A DNA stretch of 64,000 bases from CALARM01 sp040217695 (GCA_040217695.1 JBEHWO010000002.1:9174-73173), one strand, 5' to 3'; shown: positions 8,663-18,046, numbered from the stretch's first letter. The notes: generated by a model not told the origin, from the sequence alone. Numbers and translations: made by a program.

Positions 8663-9835
8663 TTGATTAAAAAAAGTTTATTAATATTATTAATATTATT
8701 TCTTCTGGCTGCATGTGATGTATCTCCTGCTTTTTCTTACATAGAAAAACACGTAAATAAAAGAGACAAAATTTTCGAACCTCTTACCGATGAAACTCTT
8801 ACCAATGAAAACCAGGATAATTCTTCATCTATCTGTTCTGATGATAATACTCAGTTAAGTCCGGATAATTACGATTTTAACGAAAAAAAATTAGGAAATA
8901 TAAATCTGGAAAGATATAATTACAGGACATCCTTATCAGTCACAGATTATGATAACAAAAACAGTATTACTGCTGATAATTCCAGAGAAGAAAAAGTTCC
9001 TGACAGGGAAAAGAAAGAAGAGCCAGATACGGTAGAAAAAGCTCCTGTTTCCGGGGAAGAGAAAAAAGAGGATCCAAATACAGCAGAGAAAGCTCCTGTT
9101 TCCGAAGAAGAAAAAAAGGAAGAGCCAAATACAGGAGAAAACCCTGCAAAGCCAAAAACCAGATTTGAATTGAGATTTAAATATCAAAATCTTTCCAATG
9201 ATAGAGATGCTTTAGCCCTCACCTTTCGCGCCGATAAAGTTATAGATCTTGATAATCGCTGGGCTCTTGCACTCAGATTTGATTTCCCCCTTTTACTCAA
9301 TGATGTTTCTCCCGTAAGTGCAGGCCCTGCAGAAAACTACAAATTCGGCTCAAGTGATCTAGTTGCTCAAATACTTTTTATTCCTCCGAGGAATAGAAAT
9401 TTTGATATTTTCTTCGGCGTGCAGCACATACTTCCCGTGGGAAGTGATGATCAGTTCGGCAGAGGGAAATATATTATTGCCCCTGTATTTGGAGTGGTAG
9501 ATGTGCCTTCATCTTTACCGGGAGGAAGTTTTTCCGGATTTCTTCTGAGAAATGAAATCAGTTATGCAGGGAATGAAGATAGACGGGATGTAAATGAACT
9601 TGTCATTCAGCCCTTTTTAAATGTAATGCTTCCTGACAGATGGTTTATATATATGTCACCTCACATGAGAATAAACTGGGCACAGAATAACAGTTTCTTC
9701 CTTCCCATTGATCTTACCGTAGGAAAAGTTGTGGGTAAAAATAAGTCTATCTCTGTAAAAGCAAGTGTGGGAGTTATAAAAGATTATAACTTTTATGACT
9801 ATGAACTGGAATTTACGACAGCCATATATTTTTAA
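8663..9835 (+). CDS. Outer-membrane lipoprotein with repeat linker and beta-barrel
   Basis: Signal peptide of the lipoprotein type (MIKKSLLILLILFLLAAC), so the mature chain starts at Cys and is lipid-anchored. A low-complexity acidic linker carries three tandem repeats of roughly 18 residues (EKKEEPDTVEKAPVSG-like). The C-terminal ~220 residues form amphipathic strands of an outer-membrane barrel and end TAIYF with the aromatic last residue such barrels use. The TTG at 8663 is preferred over the in-frame GTG at 8645 because GAAGGTG lies 8 nt before it, matching the TTG-ATT-AAA-AAG start of the SLH porin. Function unknown; transport of solutes or surface attachment is possible. Controlled by promoter B. 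Confidence 0.75.
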   Translation: MIKKSLLILLILFLLAACDVSPAFSYIEKHVNKRDKIFEPLTDETLTNENQDNSSSICSDDNTQLSPDNYDFNEKKLGNINLERYNYRTSLSVTDYDNKNSITADNSREEKVPDREKKEEPDTVEKAPVSGEEKKEDPNTAEKAPVSEEEKKEEPNTGENPAKPKTRFELRFKYQNLSNDRDALALTFRADKVIDLDNRWALALRFDFPLLLNDVSPVSAGPAENYKFGSSDLVAQILFIPPRNRNFDIFFGVQHILPVGSDDQFGRGKYIIAPVFGVVDVPSSLPGGSFSGFLLRNEISYAGNEDRRDVNELVIQPFLNVMLPDRWFIYMSPHMRINWAQNNSFFLPIDLTVGKVVGKNKSISVKASVGVIKDYNFYDYELEFTTAIYF

Positions 9836-9841
9836 TAAAAT

Positions 9842-9857
9842 CGTGATGCGTGATGCG
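9842..9857. repeat. Heptad array (CGTGATG, 2 units)
   Basis: Two CGTGATG units in the gap between the lipoprotein and the DUF202 gene; the shortest member of the heptad family in the window. Confidence 0.55.
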
Positions 9858-9918
9858 TATAAAAAACCTCATCTGTAAAGACATAGATTACGATAGAACG
9901 GGAAAGGAGTAAAAGATA

Positions 9919-10335
9919 ATGGCAGAAAAAGAACAAAAATCGGCAAATGATTTAGCAGTTGACCGTACTGACCTTGCAGTTGAGAGAACTATTATGGCGG
10001 CAAACAGGAGCCTGATGGCCTGGGTACGCACAGGCCTGTCCCTTATAAGTTTTGGTTTTACCATATACAAATTCCTTCAGGCTGAAATAAAGATCTCAGG
10101 GACTTCCCTGATAACAGCCCATGGCCCCCGTCGTTTCGGCCTTATGCTTATAGCTCTCGGCACAGCATCTGCCATAGCAGGTGCACTGGAGTATTTCGGC
10201 ACAGTAAAGAGATTGAACAGGCTTTTTAATATGAAATTCAGCCCTGTAAATGTTTCTTTTATTGTGGGACTTGTAGTAACCCTTATAGGATTATTCCTCT
10301 TTATTACTATTTTGACTCATACAGAAGTGTTTTAA
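9919..10335 (+). CDS. DUF202 family membrane protein
   Basis: Small inner-membrane protein (138 residues). The DUF202 signature is clear: RTDLAVERTIMAANRSLMAW followed by VRTGLSLISFGFTIYKF, then two more hydrophobic helices (about 77-97 and 112-134). Members include E. coli YidH/YidG and have no settled function. Ribosome site AAAGGAG precedes the ATG. It opens a run of three small membrane-protein genes (gaps of 18 and 4 bp) that leads into the sulfatase maturase. Confidence 0.85.
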   Translation: MAEKEQKSANDLAVDRTDLAVERTIMAANRSLMAWVRTGLSLISFGFTIYKFLQAEIKISGTSLITAHGPRRFGLMLIALGTASAIAGALEYFGTVKRLNRLFNMKFSPVNVSFIVGLVVTLIGLFLFITILTHTEVF

Positions 10336-10353
10336 TAAAAGAAAGGAATTTTT

Positions 10354-10716
10354 ATGGAACATCATAAAACCATTTTTCATCTGATAGAATTAATTGCCAT
10401 TGGAATTGAGATTTTAGGCGTTGCAGTAATAGGTTTTTCCTTTCCCTTTGGAATAATCAGAAGCATTTTCCATCATTTTCAGAAAAAAGGCGATGCCTTC
10501 AAGGAACTTAAAATTTATATAGGAAAATCATTGCAACTGGGGCTGGAATTTCTTATAGCGGCAGATGTTATAAAGACAGTAACCATAGAGCCTACAATGA
10601 ACGGGTTATTATCTCTCGGTCTGTTGATTCTCGTAAGAACGATACTGAGCTGGTCTATTATACTGGAAATAGAAGGCTGCTGGCCATGGAATATATCAAA
10701 AAACAGAAAGGAATGA
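10354..10716 (+). CDS. DUF1622 family membrane protein
   Basis: 120 residues with three hydrophobic helices. The pattern ELIAIGIEILGVAVIGFSF followed by GKSLQLGLEFLIAADVIKT and ILSWSIILEIEG is that of DUF1622, inner-membrane proteins of unknown role that often sit beside other small membrane genes. Strong ribosome site (GAAAGGAA). Co-transcribed with its neighbours. Confidence 0.82.
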   Translation: MEHHKTIFHLIELIAIGIEILGVAVIGFSFPFGIIRSIFHHFQKKGDAFKELKIYIGKSLQLGLEFLIAADVIKTVTIEPTMNGLLSLGLLILVRTILSWSIILEIEGCWPWNISKNRKE

Positions 10717-10720
10717 AACT

Positions 10721-11107
10721 ATGGAAGATATTTTGATGAGATTTGTTACTAATTTTTTCGGCCGGTTAGATGGCCCACTTCATTTCCGGTTTATCTTTCA
10801 GCCTCTTATGGCAGTCATATTTGCGGTTATTGACGGGCGTAAAGATGCACTACATCGTAAAACTGCCTATTTATTGACTGTAGTTACCGATCCGGCACAG
10901 CGCAAAGAACTTTTAAAAGAAGGCTGGAAGAGTTTCGGGAAGATTTTTATTATGGCAGTCATTCTTGACATTGTCTATCAGCTGACAGTTCATCATACTA
11001 TTTATCCCGGTGAAACCCTATTAGTAGCCTTCATCCTGGCTATTTTACCCTATATTGCACTGCGCGGCCTGGTTAACCGCCTCATACGCATGTTCAAAAA
11101 ACATTGA
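10721..11107 (+). CDS. Small membrane protein of unrecognised family, paralogue 1
   Basis: 128 residues with hydrophobic segments near 22-36, 73-92 and 97-115. Not recognised as a named family. It is clearly paralogous to the protein at 28329-28754: both share GRLDGP-H-R-I-QPLMA, GW-FGKIFI-A-ILD-VYQ and a final basic tail. Here it precedes a sulfatase maturase; the paralogue sits between a glycyl-radical enzyme and its activase. The repeated placement next to radical enzymes could be chance, but it is the only functional hint. Confidence 0.7.
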   Translation: MEDILMRFVTNFFGRLDGPLHFRFIFQPLMAVIFAVIDGRKDALHRKTAYLLTVVTDPAQRKELLKEGWKSFGKIFIMAVILDIVYQLTVHHTIYPGETLLVAFILAILPYIALRGLVNRLIRMFKKH

Positions 11108-11129
11108 AAGGAATCAGGTTCAAAAAAAA

Positions 11130-12410
11130 ATGACAGATACATCTCATGCATTTCATGTTATGGCCAAACCGGCAGGTTCTGCCTGCAATCTTCACTGTGA
11201 CTACTGTTTCTTCCTGAAAAAGGAAAAACTTTATCCTGGAAGCAATTTCCGTATGTCTCATGAGGTTCATGAAGCTTATATCAGGCAGCTATTCGAAGCC
11301 CATAAGGTTCCTCAGGTAACAGTGGCATGGCAGGGAGGGGAACCGACACTGATGGGTCTGGATTTTTTCAGGCACTCTTTAGAATTACAGAAGCATTATG
11401 CAAAACCCGGCACTCAGATTGAGAATACCTTTCAGACCAACGGCATACTCCTTGACTACAACTGGTGCCGTTTTTTTCATGAGAATAATTTCCTTATCGG
11501 TCTGAGTATGGACGGGCCGAAAGAGCTTCATGACTTTTACCGTAAAGATACCGGAGGACATGGAACTTTTGAGAAGGTTATGAAATCTGCCGGACTGCTT
11601 CAGGAACATAAGGTAGAATTTAACATACTCTGCACAGTCAATTCAAAAAACGGTTCTCACCCTCTGGAGGTTTACCGGTTCTTCCGGGATGAACTTAAAG
11701 CCCAATACATACAGTTTATTCCCATAGTAGAGAGGGATAATGAAAGCGGTTTTCAGGAAGGTAACAGAGTGACTGACAGATCTGTCCGGCCTGATCAGTG
11801 GGGGCATTTTTTGATTAAAATCTTCGATGAGTGGGTCAAAAGAGATGTGGGCCAGACCTTCGTTCTGAATTTTGATGGGGTACTGGCCGGCTGGATAGGG
11901 AGGGCAGGAACTATATGCATATTCGGTCCTACATGCGGTCAGGGCGTGGCTCTGGAACACAACGGGGACCTCTATTCCTGCGACCATTTCGTCGAACCTG
12001 ATTACTATCTGGGAAACATTCTGAAGACACCGATGAGCGAACTGGTAGATTCTGAAAAACAGAGGAAATTCGGACAGGATAAAAGGGATAATCTGCCTCA
12101 GTTCTGCCGAAAATGTGATTTTCTCTCTGCCTGTAACGGCGAGTGTCCGAAGAACCGATTCGTAGAGACGTCTGATGGAGAACAGGGGCTGAACTACCTC
12201 TGCGAAGGTTTTAAAGCTTTTTTTAAACACTCTGACAGGGCAATGAAGATTATGGCCGGGTTGATTCAGAAGGGCAGACTGGCAGAAGAAGTAATGACGT
12301 TAATAGAAAAAAAAGAGAATGGAGGGGAAAATCCATCAATGAAACAGGGCAGAAATGAATTCTGTTTCTGCGGGAGTGGAGTGAAGTTCAAGAAGTGTCA
12401 CGGAAAATAA
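11130..12410 (+). CDS. Anaerobic sulfatase-maturating enzyme (radical SAM) with C-terminal SEC-C motif
   Basis: 426-residue radical SAM enzyme that converts the active-site Cys or Ser of sulfatases to formylglycine without oxygen. The radical SAM cluster ligands are C19, C23 and C26 (CNLHCDYC); WQGGEPTLMG is the SAM-binding GGEP motif. The SPASM-type C-terminal domain carries CGQGVALEHNGDLYSCDHFV and CRKCDFLSACNGECPKNRF for two auxiliary 4Fe-4S clusters. Unusually, the chain ends with a SEC-C zinc motif (FCFCGSGVKFKKCHGK). The ATG at 11130 follows AAAGGA and gives the normal N-terminus; the frame remains open upstream to 11055 but without a site. Its likely client is the Cys-type sulfatase encoded at 14391, whose motif is CSPSR. 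Confidence 0.9.
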   Translation: MTDTSHAFHVMAKPAGSACNLHCDYCFFLKKEKLYPGSNFRMSHEVHEAYIRQLFEAHKVPQVTVAWQGGEPTLMGLDFFRHSLELQKHYAKPGTQIENTFQTNGILLDYNWCRFFHENNFLIGLSMDGPKELHDFYRKDTGGHGTFEKVMKSAGLLQEHKVEFNILCTVNSKNGSHPLEVYRFFRDELKAQYIQFIPIVERDNESGFQEGNRVTDRSVRPDQWGHFLIKIFDEWVKRDVGQTFVLNFDGVLAGWIGRAGTICIFGPTCGQGVALEHNGDLYSCDHFVEPDYYLGNILKTPMSELVDSEKQRKFGQDKRDNLPQFCRKCDFLSACNGECPKNRFVETSDGEQGLNYLCEGFKAFFKHSDRAMKIMAGLIQKGRLAEEVMTLIEKKENGGENPSMKQGRNEFCFCGSGVKFKKCHGK

Positions 12411-12417
12411 AGTTTGA

Positions 12418-12618
12418 CCAATTTTAGAAAAGATCTACCATAACTCGAAAACTTACTGGGAGCAGGTGATTTTTCACGCCTGCCTGCTCTACGGAATGCA
12501 GGCAATGGTGGCACAGCAGTTCGAATCTTACATCAAGTTCCATCCCAGCCAAAAGCCTGCCTCCTTCAACCTGGATATGGTAATGAGAAAGCTGGAGGAA
12601 GCATCGGCTGGCAGGTAA
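12418..12618 (+). pseudogene. C-terminal remnant of an arylsulfatase gene
   Basis: A 66-codon open stretch without a start, immediately after the maturase, that reads like the tail of bacterial arylsulfatases (FHPSQKPASFNLDMVMRKL is the family's common C-terminal block). Codon use and GC content match the GC-richer island that follows, not the AT-rich genes before it. The catalytic portion is absent, so this is debris of a second sulfatase lost by deletion. Identification rests on recalled family sequence, not on a search. Confidence 0.6.
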
Positions 12619-12664
12619 AATAAGTTGTTCTGCAATTACGCAGGTTAAATAAACAGTTCTTCCC

Positions 12665-12740
12665 GGCAGACAAACGATCTGCCATGGAACTCTGTTGTAT
12701 AAAATAAACTATGGGTTTCATCTAATTCTCAATGAAACCC
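12665..12740. promoter_or_regulatory. Two hairpins in the leader of the DUF1254 gene
   Basis: GGCAGA-N7-TCTGCC at 12665-12683 and GGGTTTCAT-N10-ATGAAACCC at 12713-12740. The second contains an in-frame ATG (12732) that would be hidden in the stem, supporting the later start at 12759. They may act as terminator, attenuator or operator. Confidence 0.45.
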
Positions 12741-12758
12741 GCAGAAAGGAAGAAAACA

Positions 12759-14234
12759 ATGAAAAAAGCAAGCACACAAAACCCGACACCTGGCTACAAC
12801 TACAGGATCCCCGAGCAGATAATGACTCCCGATACTGTGGAGACACGGATCGGCACACTCAAGTTCTTCGATGGTTTTCCAACTGAGGAGACGACTCAGA
12901 AAGTCTATGACCACCTGGATTTCATCAGGGGTGTCGAGGTGTTCCTCAACTTCATTCCGGCGACTTCCATCGAAGCGATGCGCCGGGGCAACCTGGAACT
13001 GGGCGCCATTACGGCTAACCAGGTTCTCATCATGGACGAATTGTGCGATTCGTCTCCACTGTTTCTCACGGCTAACACCGATACAGTTTACGTTTCAGGC
13101 TTTATAGACCTGGGGAAAGACGGCCCCACGGTCGTGGAGATTCCGCCTGGATGCGGACCTGGCACAGTGAACGATGCCTTTTTCCGCTTTGTCATTGATA
13201 TGGGCGGACCGGGACCAGACAGGGGGAAAGGCGGTAAATATCTAATCTTGCCTTCTGATTACAGTGGCGAGGAGCCAGAGGGCTATTTCGTGTCCCGCTC
13301 ACCCTCCTATGTGAACTGGTTGATTCTGCGCGGCTTCCTGGTGGATGGCAAACCAGATACAGCCAACAAAAACTTCAGGGACGGCCTGAAAGTATATCCC
13401 CTCTCCCAGAGGAATAATCCGCCGGCCATGCAGTTCATCAGCGCATCGAAGCTGTCCTACAACACGATTCACGCAAACACCTACGAGTTCTATGAGGAGC
13501 TGGCTCACTTACTGGCCAGGGAGCCGGTAGACTTCATTGACCCGGAACTGCGCGGCCTCGCAGCCAGCATCGGCATCCGTAAAGACAGACCCTTTGCCCC
13601 TGATGCACGAATGAAGGCCATCCTGACCGAAGCCGTCTCTGTAGGTAATGCCACTGCAAGGGCCATCTGCTTTGAAACCCGCGACAGAGAGGCCTATTAC
13701 TACAAGAACAGCGCATGGAAGATGGCATTCGTCGGCGGAGATTACCGGTGGTTGATTGATGGCGGAACTGGCGGCAGGAATCTGGATGCCCGCACACTCT
13801 TCTTCTATGCAGCCACAGTGAATACTCCCGCCATGGCGATGAAAATGGTCGGTCTGGGCTCCCAGTATGCCTATGCAGAACATGACAGAGACGGAAACTT
13901 CCTGGACGGGGGGAAGAACTACAGACTGAATATCCCGGGTAACGTGCCTGCCAGAGACTTCTGGTCAGTAGTTGTTTACGATCCGCAGACCCGCTCCGAA
14001 CTTCAGACATCCCAGCCATTTCCCAGCAAGAACAGCAAGAGGGATCCACTGGCCGTGAATGATGACGGATCAGTGGATCTCTATTTCGGCCCTACTGCTC
14101 CGGCCGGCAAAGAAAAGAACTGGACTGAGACTGTTCCCGGCAAAGGCTGGTTCCCCATACTGCGTCTCTACGGCCCGCTGGAACCATGGTTTGACCAGAC
14201 CTGGAAGCCGGGAGAGTTCGAACAGTTGAAGTGA
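12759..14234 (+). CDS. DUF1254/DUF1214 domain protein
   Basis: 491 residues with an N-terminal DUF1254 region (about 45-200, including TANTDTVYVSGFIDLGKDGP) and a C-terminal DUF1214 region (about 350-480, LNIPGNVPARDFWSVVVYD then RLYGPLEPWFDQTWKPGE). Proteins of this pair are common in soil and marine bacteria, usually with a signal peptide; here none is visible, so it may be cytosolic. Biochemical function is not established. Start chosen at 12759 behind AGAAAGGAAG. GC-rich, with codons unlike the flanking genes, and adjacent to a sulfatase, which suggests arrival as part of a transferred block. Confidence 0.85.
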   Translation: MKKASTQNPTPGYNYRIPEQIMTPDTVETRIGTLKFFDGFPTEETTQKVYDHLDFIRGVEVFLNFIPATSIEAMRRGNLELGAITANQVLIMDELCDSSPLFLTANTDTVYVSGFIDLGKDGPTVVEIPPGCGPGTVNDAFFRFVIDMGGPGPDRGKGGKYLILPSDYSGEEPEGYFVSRSPSYVNWLILRGFLVDGKPDTANKNFRDGLKVYPLSQRNNPPAMQFISASKLSYNTIHANTYEFYEELAHLLAREPVDFIDPELRGLAASIGIRKDRPFAPDARMKAILTEAVSVGNATARAICFETRDREAYYYKNSAWKMAFVGGDYRWLIDGGTGGRNLDARTLFFYAATVNTPAMAMKMVGLGSQYAYAEHDRDGNFLDGGKNYRLNIPGNVPARDFWSVVVYDPQTRSELQTSQPFPSKNSKRDPLAVNDDGSVDLYFGPTAPAGKEKNWTETVPGKGWFPILRLYGPLEPWFDQTWKPGEFEQLK

Positions 14235-14390
14235 ATAAACCAATCAATGAGAGAAAGGACAGAACAATAAAAAAAAGAAACAAACAAAACTTCCCCGCCG
14301 CCGCGTCCGATGGCACTCAGACCGAACAGATCGGCTGGTTGGGAAGACATAAAGAACAGGAGTAATCTAAATAAAGAGAGGAGAAATATT

Positions 14391-16754
14391 ATGTCAATCA
14401 AGACCTATAAAGATGGAACCCCTTTTACCGGCGTCATTGGACGCACTACCGAAGAGTCCTCTCCGGCATGGCCGGAACCTCAGCGCCCCCGGGAGGGTGC
14501 ACCAAACGTGCTCTTCTTCGTGCTGGACGATGTGGGATACGGACAGTTATCGAGCTTCGGAGGGCTGGTGGAAACGCCGGTGATGGACAGCCTTGCCGCA
14601 AACGGCCTGCGCTACACCAACATGCACACCACTGCCCTGTGTTCGCCGTCGCGCGGCTGCATCATTACAGGGCGCAATCACCACTCCCTCGGGCTGGCAT
14701 CGATCACCGAGCTATCCACCGGATACCCGGGCTACAACGGTATCCTGCCTTTTGACAAGGGCATGCTCAGCGAGATACTGCTGCCGCAGGGCTACAATAC
14801 TTTCTGTATCGGGAAGTGGCATCTGACTCCCCCTGAACACGAAACAGCGGCAGGTCCCTACGACAGATGGCCCCTTGGCCGCGGGTTCGAGCGTTACTAC
14901 GGATTCCTGGGGGGCGACACCAACCAGTGGTATCCGGAACTGGTCTATGACAACCACGGAATCGAGCAGCCCAGGACGCCGGAGGAGGGTTATCACCTGA
15001 GCATCGATCTGGCTGATAAGGCTATCGAGTTCATCCAGGATGCCCACGTCAATGCGCCGGAAAAGCCTTTCTTCCTGTATTACGCCACTGGCGCAGGCCA
15101 CGCGCCGCACCATGTGCCCAGGGAATGGGCAGACAGGTACAAAGGCAAATTCGATATGGGCTGGGACGAGTACCGCAAAATCGTCCACCAGCGCCAGCTC
15201 AAGATGGGCATCATACCCCCGGGTACCGAACTGTCGCCCCATGACCCTGACGTGCCGGTCTGGGATACCCTTCCGGCCCACGCCAGACAGCTCTATGCCA
15301 GGATGATGGAGGTCTATGCGGGCTTTATTACCTTTACAGATCATCATTTTGGACGGATTCTTGAGTTCCTGAAAGAGATCGGCGAACTGGACAATACTCT
15401 GATTATGGTTATATCAGACAATGGCGCCAGCTCCGAGGGCGGAGTCGTGGGCTCTCTCAACGAGATGTGCTTTTTCAACAACCTGAAGGAGTCCCTCGAG
15501 GACAATCTCAAGCAGATAGATAAGCTGGGCGGTGTGGAAGTTTTCAACCATTACGCCTGGGGCTGGACCAATGCCGGCAACACGCCGTTCCGCCGCTGGA
15601 AGCGCGAGACCTACAGGGGCGGCTGCACAGACCCCTGCATCGTGTCCTGGCCGAAGGGTATCAAGGCCCGCGGCGAGATACGGGCACATTACGCCCATGC
15701 CATTGACCTGGTACCCACGGTTTTAGAAGCCCTGGGTATGGAGGCACCGGAGAGCATCCGCGGAGTGACCCAGGCGCCCATAGATGGTGTGAGTTTCGCC
15801 CACACCTTTGACAATGCTGCTGCACCCGGCAATCACCACACACAGTATTTCGAAATGTTCGGTCACAGATCGATCTACCATGACGGCTGGAGGGCGGTCT
15901 GTCCGTGGCCTGGCCCGAACTTTACCGAGGCCGCAAAGAAGGGCCGCCAGTTCGGCTCCCCCATTACAAACGAGGTGCTGATGGATATCGAGGCTCATGA
16001 CTGGGAACTGTACCACATTGATAAGGACTACTCCGAATGTCATAACCTGGCTGCCGAGAACCATGAAAAGGTAATTGAAATGGTGGGCCGCTGGTGGGCT
16101 GAAGCCGGTAAGTACCAGGTGCTGCCCATCGATGGCAGTTCCTTACCACGGATGAACGTGGAACGCCCGACTATAGCCAGACCGAGAAACAAGTTTGTCT
16201 ATTACCCGGGCGGGTCGTCGATTCCATTTTCCGCCGCACCAAAATCCTACAACCGGCCCTGGAGCATCACGGCCGATGTCGTGATTCCGAAGGGCGGCGC
16301 AGAAGGGGTTCTGCTGGCCCATGGCGGACGTACCGGCGGTTACACCATGTTTATCAAGAACCACCGTCTCTACTTCCTGTACAACTTCCTGGCCCGTGAC
16401 AGATTCTGGCTCAAGTCAAACGAGATTGTTCCCGAAGGCGAAGTCGAACTGCGTTACGAGTTCGAGCCAACTGGCAAGCCAGACGTGGCCAATGGGAAAG
16501 GAGTGCCGGCCCGGGGCCAGCTTTACATCAACCGCAGGCTGGTTGCCAGCATCGATATGCCCCATTCGGTACTGAACATGTACGGGACTGAGGGTCTTTC
16601 CTGCGGCTATGACGGCGGATCTCCCATAGCACCGGAAGAATACACAGATGAGTTCCGATTCACCGGGACCATCAAGCGTGTCACAGTGGATCTGTCCGGT
16701 GAGCTCATCCCGGATAGTGAAGCCGACCTGAAGATCGCCATGGCGCGGCAGTAA
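14391..16754 (+). CDS. Cys-type arylsulfatase with C-terminal concanavalin-like domain
   Basis: 787-residue sulfatase predicted to hydrolyse a sulfate ester. Metal ligands D46/D47 lie in LFFVLDDVGYGQ; the formylglycine precursor is C84 in LCSPSRGCIITGR; further ligands are in GKWHL and ISDNGAS. Residues from about 620 form a beta-sandwich resembling LamG/ConA lectin-like domains common at the tail of large arylsulfatases. No signal peptide, so it likely acts in the cytoplasm, where the anaerobic maturase encoded at 11130 could modify C84. The ATG at 14391 follows GAGAGGAGA at good spacing. The 156 bp between the previous stop and this start hold no recognised gene. GC-rich like its upstream neighbour. 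Substrate not inferable. Confidence 0.9.
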   Translation: MSIKTYKDGTPFTGVIGRTTEESSPAWPEPQRPREGAPNVLFFVLDDVGYGQLSSFGGLVETPVMDSLAANGLRYTNMHTTALCSPSRGCIITGRNHHSLGLASITELSTGYPGYNGILPFDKGMLSEILLPQGYNTFCIGKWHLTPPEHETAAGPYDRWPLGRGFERYYGFLGGDTNQWYPELVYDNHGIEQPRTPEEGYHLSIDLADKAIEFIQDAHVNAPEKPFFLYYATGAGHAPHHVPREWADRYKGKFDMGWDEYRKIVHQRQLKMGIIPPGTELSPHDPDVPVWDTLPAHARQLYARMMEVYAGFITFTDHHFGRILEFLKEIGELDNTLIMVISDNGASSEGGVVGSLNEMCFFNNLKESLEDNLKQIDKLGGVEVFNHYAWGWTNAGNTPFRRWKRETYRGGCTDPCIVSWPKGIKARGEIRAHYAHAIDLVPTVLEALGMEAPESIRGVTQAPIDGVSFAHTFDNAAAPGNHHTQYFEMFGHRSIYHDGWRAVCPWPGPNFTEAAKKGRQFGSPITNEVLMDIEAHDWELYHIDKDYSECHNLAAENHEKVIEMVGRWWAEAGKYQVLPIDGSSLPRMNVERPTIARPRNKFVYYPGGSSIPFSAAPKSYNRPWSITADVVIPKGGAEGVLLAHGGRTGGYTMFIKNHRLYFLYNFLARDRFWLKSNEIVPEGEVELRYEFEPTGKPDVANGKGVPARGQLYINRRLVASIDMPHSVLNMYGTEGLSCGYDGGSPIAPEEYTDEFRFTGTIKRVTVDLSGELIPDSEADLKIAMARQ

Positions 16755-16765
16755 AAATATTATTG

Positions 16766-16793
16766 ACCGGTAGTCCGGTTCTGGACTGCCGGT
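16766..16793 (+). terminator. Hairpin after the sulfatase
   Basis: 11-bp stem ACCGGTAGTCC / GGACTGCCGGT (one G-U pair) with a 6-nt loop, 12 nt after the sulfatase stop. No T-run follows, so termination may be partial. Confidence 0.55.
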
Positions 16794-16847
16794 TACCGGA
16801 GATAAACAGACAAATGACAAATATTATCAGTAACAGGTGATTGGATT

Positions 16848-18017
16848 ATGAAAAAAGACGAAAAAATACAGGAATTCTCACTATCTGGCGGCCCATTGTA
16901 CAGGCTTGGATGCCGTCTTGGCCTGGTAAGGGGAGGAACTAATACCTTATGGATGGGAATTGCCATCAGCCTGTTGTTCTGGGGCATCCTGGTTTTACTG
17001 AGTCTCCCGGAGGGAAAGCTGCACAGGATATTTTCTCTTGAAGCAATCGGCGGGAATATACGTCTCATGGTGGTAATCCCGCTGTTTTTCTTATGCGAAA
17101 CCATTGTGGTTCCCAGGATGGCAGAGTTTGTTCAAAATATCGTAAGTTCCGGACTGGTGAGAGAATCCTCATTGCCGTCACTGGAGGCGGGCATCTGTCG
17201 TGTCAGGCGTATGAAAGATTCCTGGCTGGCCGAGGTTATTTTTCTCGTGGCAGCCTTTATATTTCCCCTGCTGGATAGTATCATTGATATGCCCGGCAGG
17301 ACGGCCCACTGGGAGGCCATCCTTTCATCGAGCGGAGGCGGACTGGGATTGCACGTTATCTGGTATATGATGTTCTGCCTGCCTCTCTTTCGATTTTTGT
17401 TATTGCGATGGTTATGGAATCTTGGTCTCTGGTTTTACTTCCTCTGGCTCGTGGAAAAACTGGATCTCAATCTTATACCCACTCATCCCGATGGAGCGGC
17501 AGGCCTGGGGTATCTGGAGGTTGTACAGGAAAATTTTGCTTCCCTGGCACTGGCGATATCGACTCTCTGTTCCGGAAATTTTGCCGAAGAAATTTCCGCA
17601 GGGACTATGACATTCGAGACAGTGTACCCTTTTATGCCTGTTGTAATGATTGTGTTTGCAGTAATATTTATAGGCCCTCTCTTAATATTCTCCCGTAAGC
17701 TCCTGATCAGCCGGAGAACAGGGTTGAAAGAATATATGGTCATGGCATCCAGATATGTGAACGGCTTTGACCTAAAGTGGATAAGAGGTGAAAATACCTC
17801 AGGCGAACCACTGATTGGTACGGCAGATATACAGTCCCTGGCAGATCTGAATAACAGCATGAGTGTTGTCCGGGAGATGCGAGTGGTTCCATTCAGCCAG
17901 AGGCTCATAACTATCCTTGCAGTATCCGTAATTCTGCCTCTGATACCGCTCCTTCTCTTCAAATATCCCGTTAACGAACTGGTGTTAAAATTATTCCGGA
18001 TACTCAGCGGTATGTAG
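16848..18017 (+). CDS. Polytopic membrane protein of unknown function
   Basis: 389 residues with about seven hydrophobic helices (near 36-56, 66-84, 123-143, 164-184, 190-205, 262-283, 348-370). Not assigned to a named family. An ATG at 16848 is preceded by AGGTGA with 7-nt spacing. It follows the sulfatase in the same direction and its composition is intermediate between the island and the AT-rich backbone. Transport or membrane signalling is possible; nothing in the sequence decides. Confidence 0.65.
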   Translation: MKKDEKIQEFSLSGGPLYRLGCRLGLVRGGTNTLWMGIAISLLFWGILVLLSLPEGKLHRIFSLEAIGGNIRLMVVIPLFFLCETIVVPRMAEFVQNIVSSGLVRESSLPSLEAGICRVRRMKDSWLAEVIFLVAAFIFPLLDSIIDMPGRTAHWEAILSSSGGGLGLHVIWYMMFCLPLFRFLLLRWLWNLGLWFYFLWLVEKLDLNLIPTHPDGAAGLGYLEVVQENFASLALAISTLCSGNFAEEISAGTMTFETVYPFMPVVMIVFAVIFIGPLLIFSRKLLISRRTGLKEYMVMASRYVNGFDLKWIRGENTSGEPLIGTADIQSLADLNNSMSVVREMRVVPFSQRLITILAVSVILPLIPLLLFKYPVNELVLKLFRILSGM

Positions 18018-18046
18018 GATATTTATAATAAAAAAAGCATTTTTTA

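Noticed and set aside
11643..12230. Long antisense frame (195 codons) opposite the sulfatase maturase, and similar frames opposite the sulfatase and DUF1254 genes
   Set aside because: These are shadows of strong genes in GC-richer DNA; they lack ribosome sites and protein-like composition.
14235..14390. Small gene between the DUF1254 and sulfatase genes
   Set aside because: A short frame ending HKEQE is present but has no start or ribosome site; it could be debris, but nothing supports a gene.
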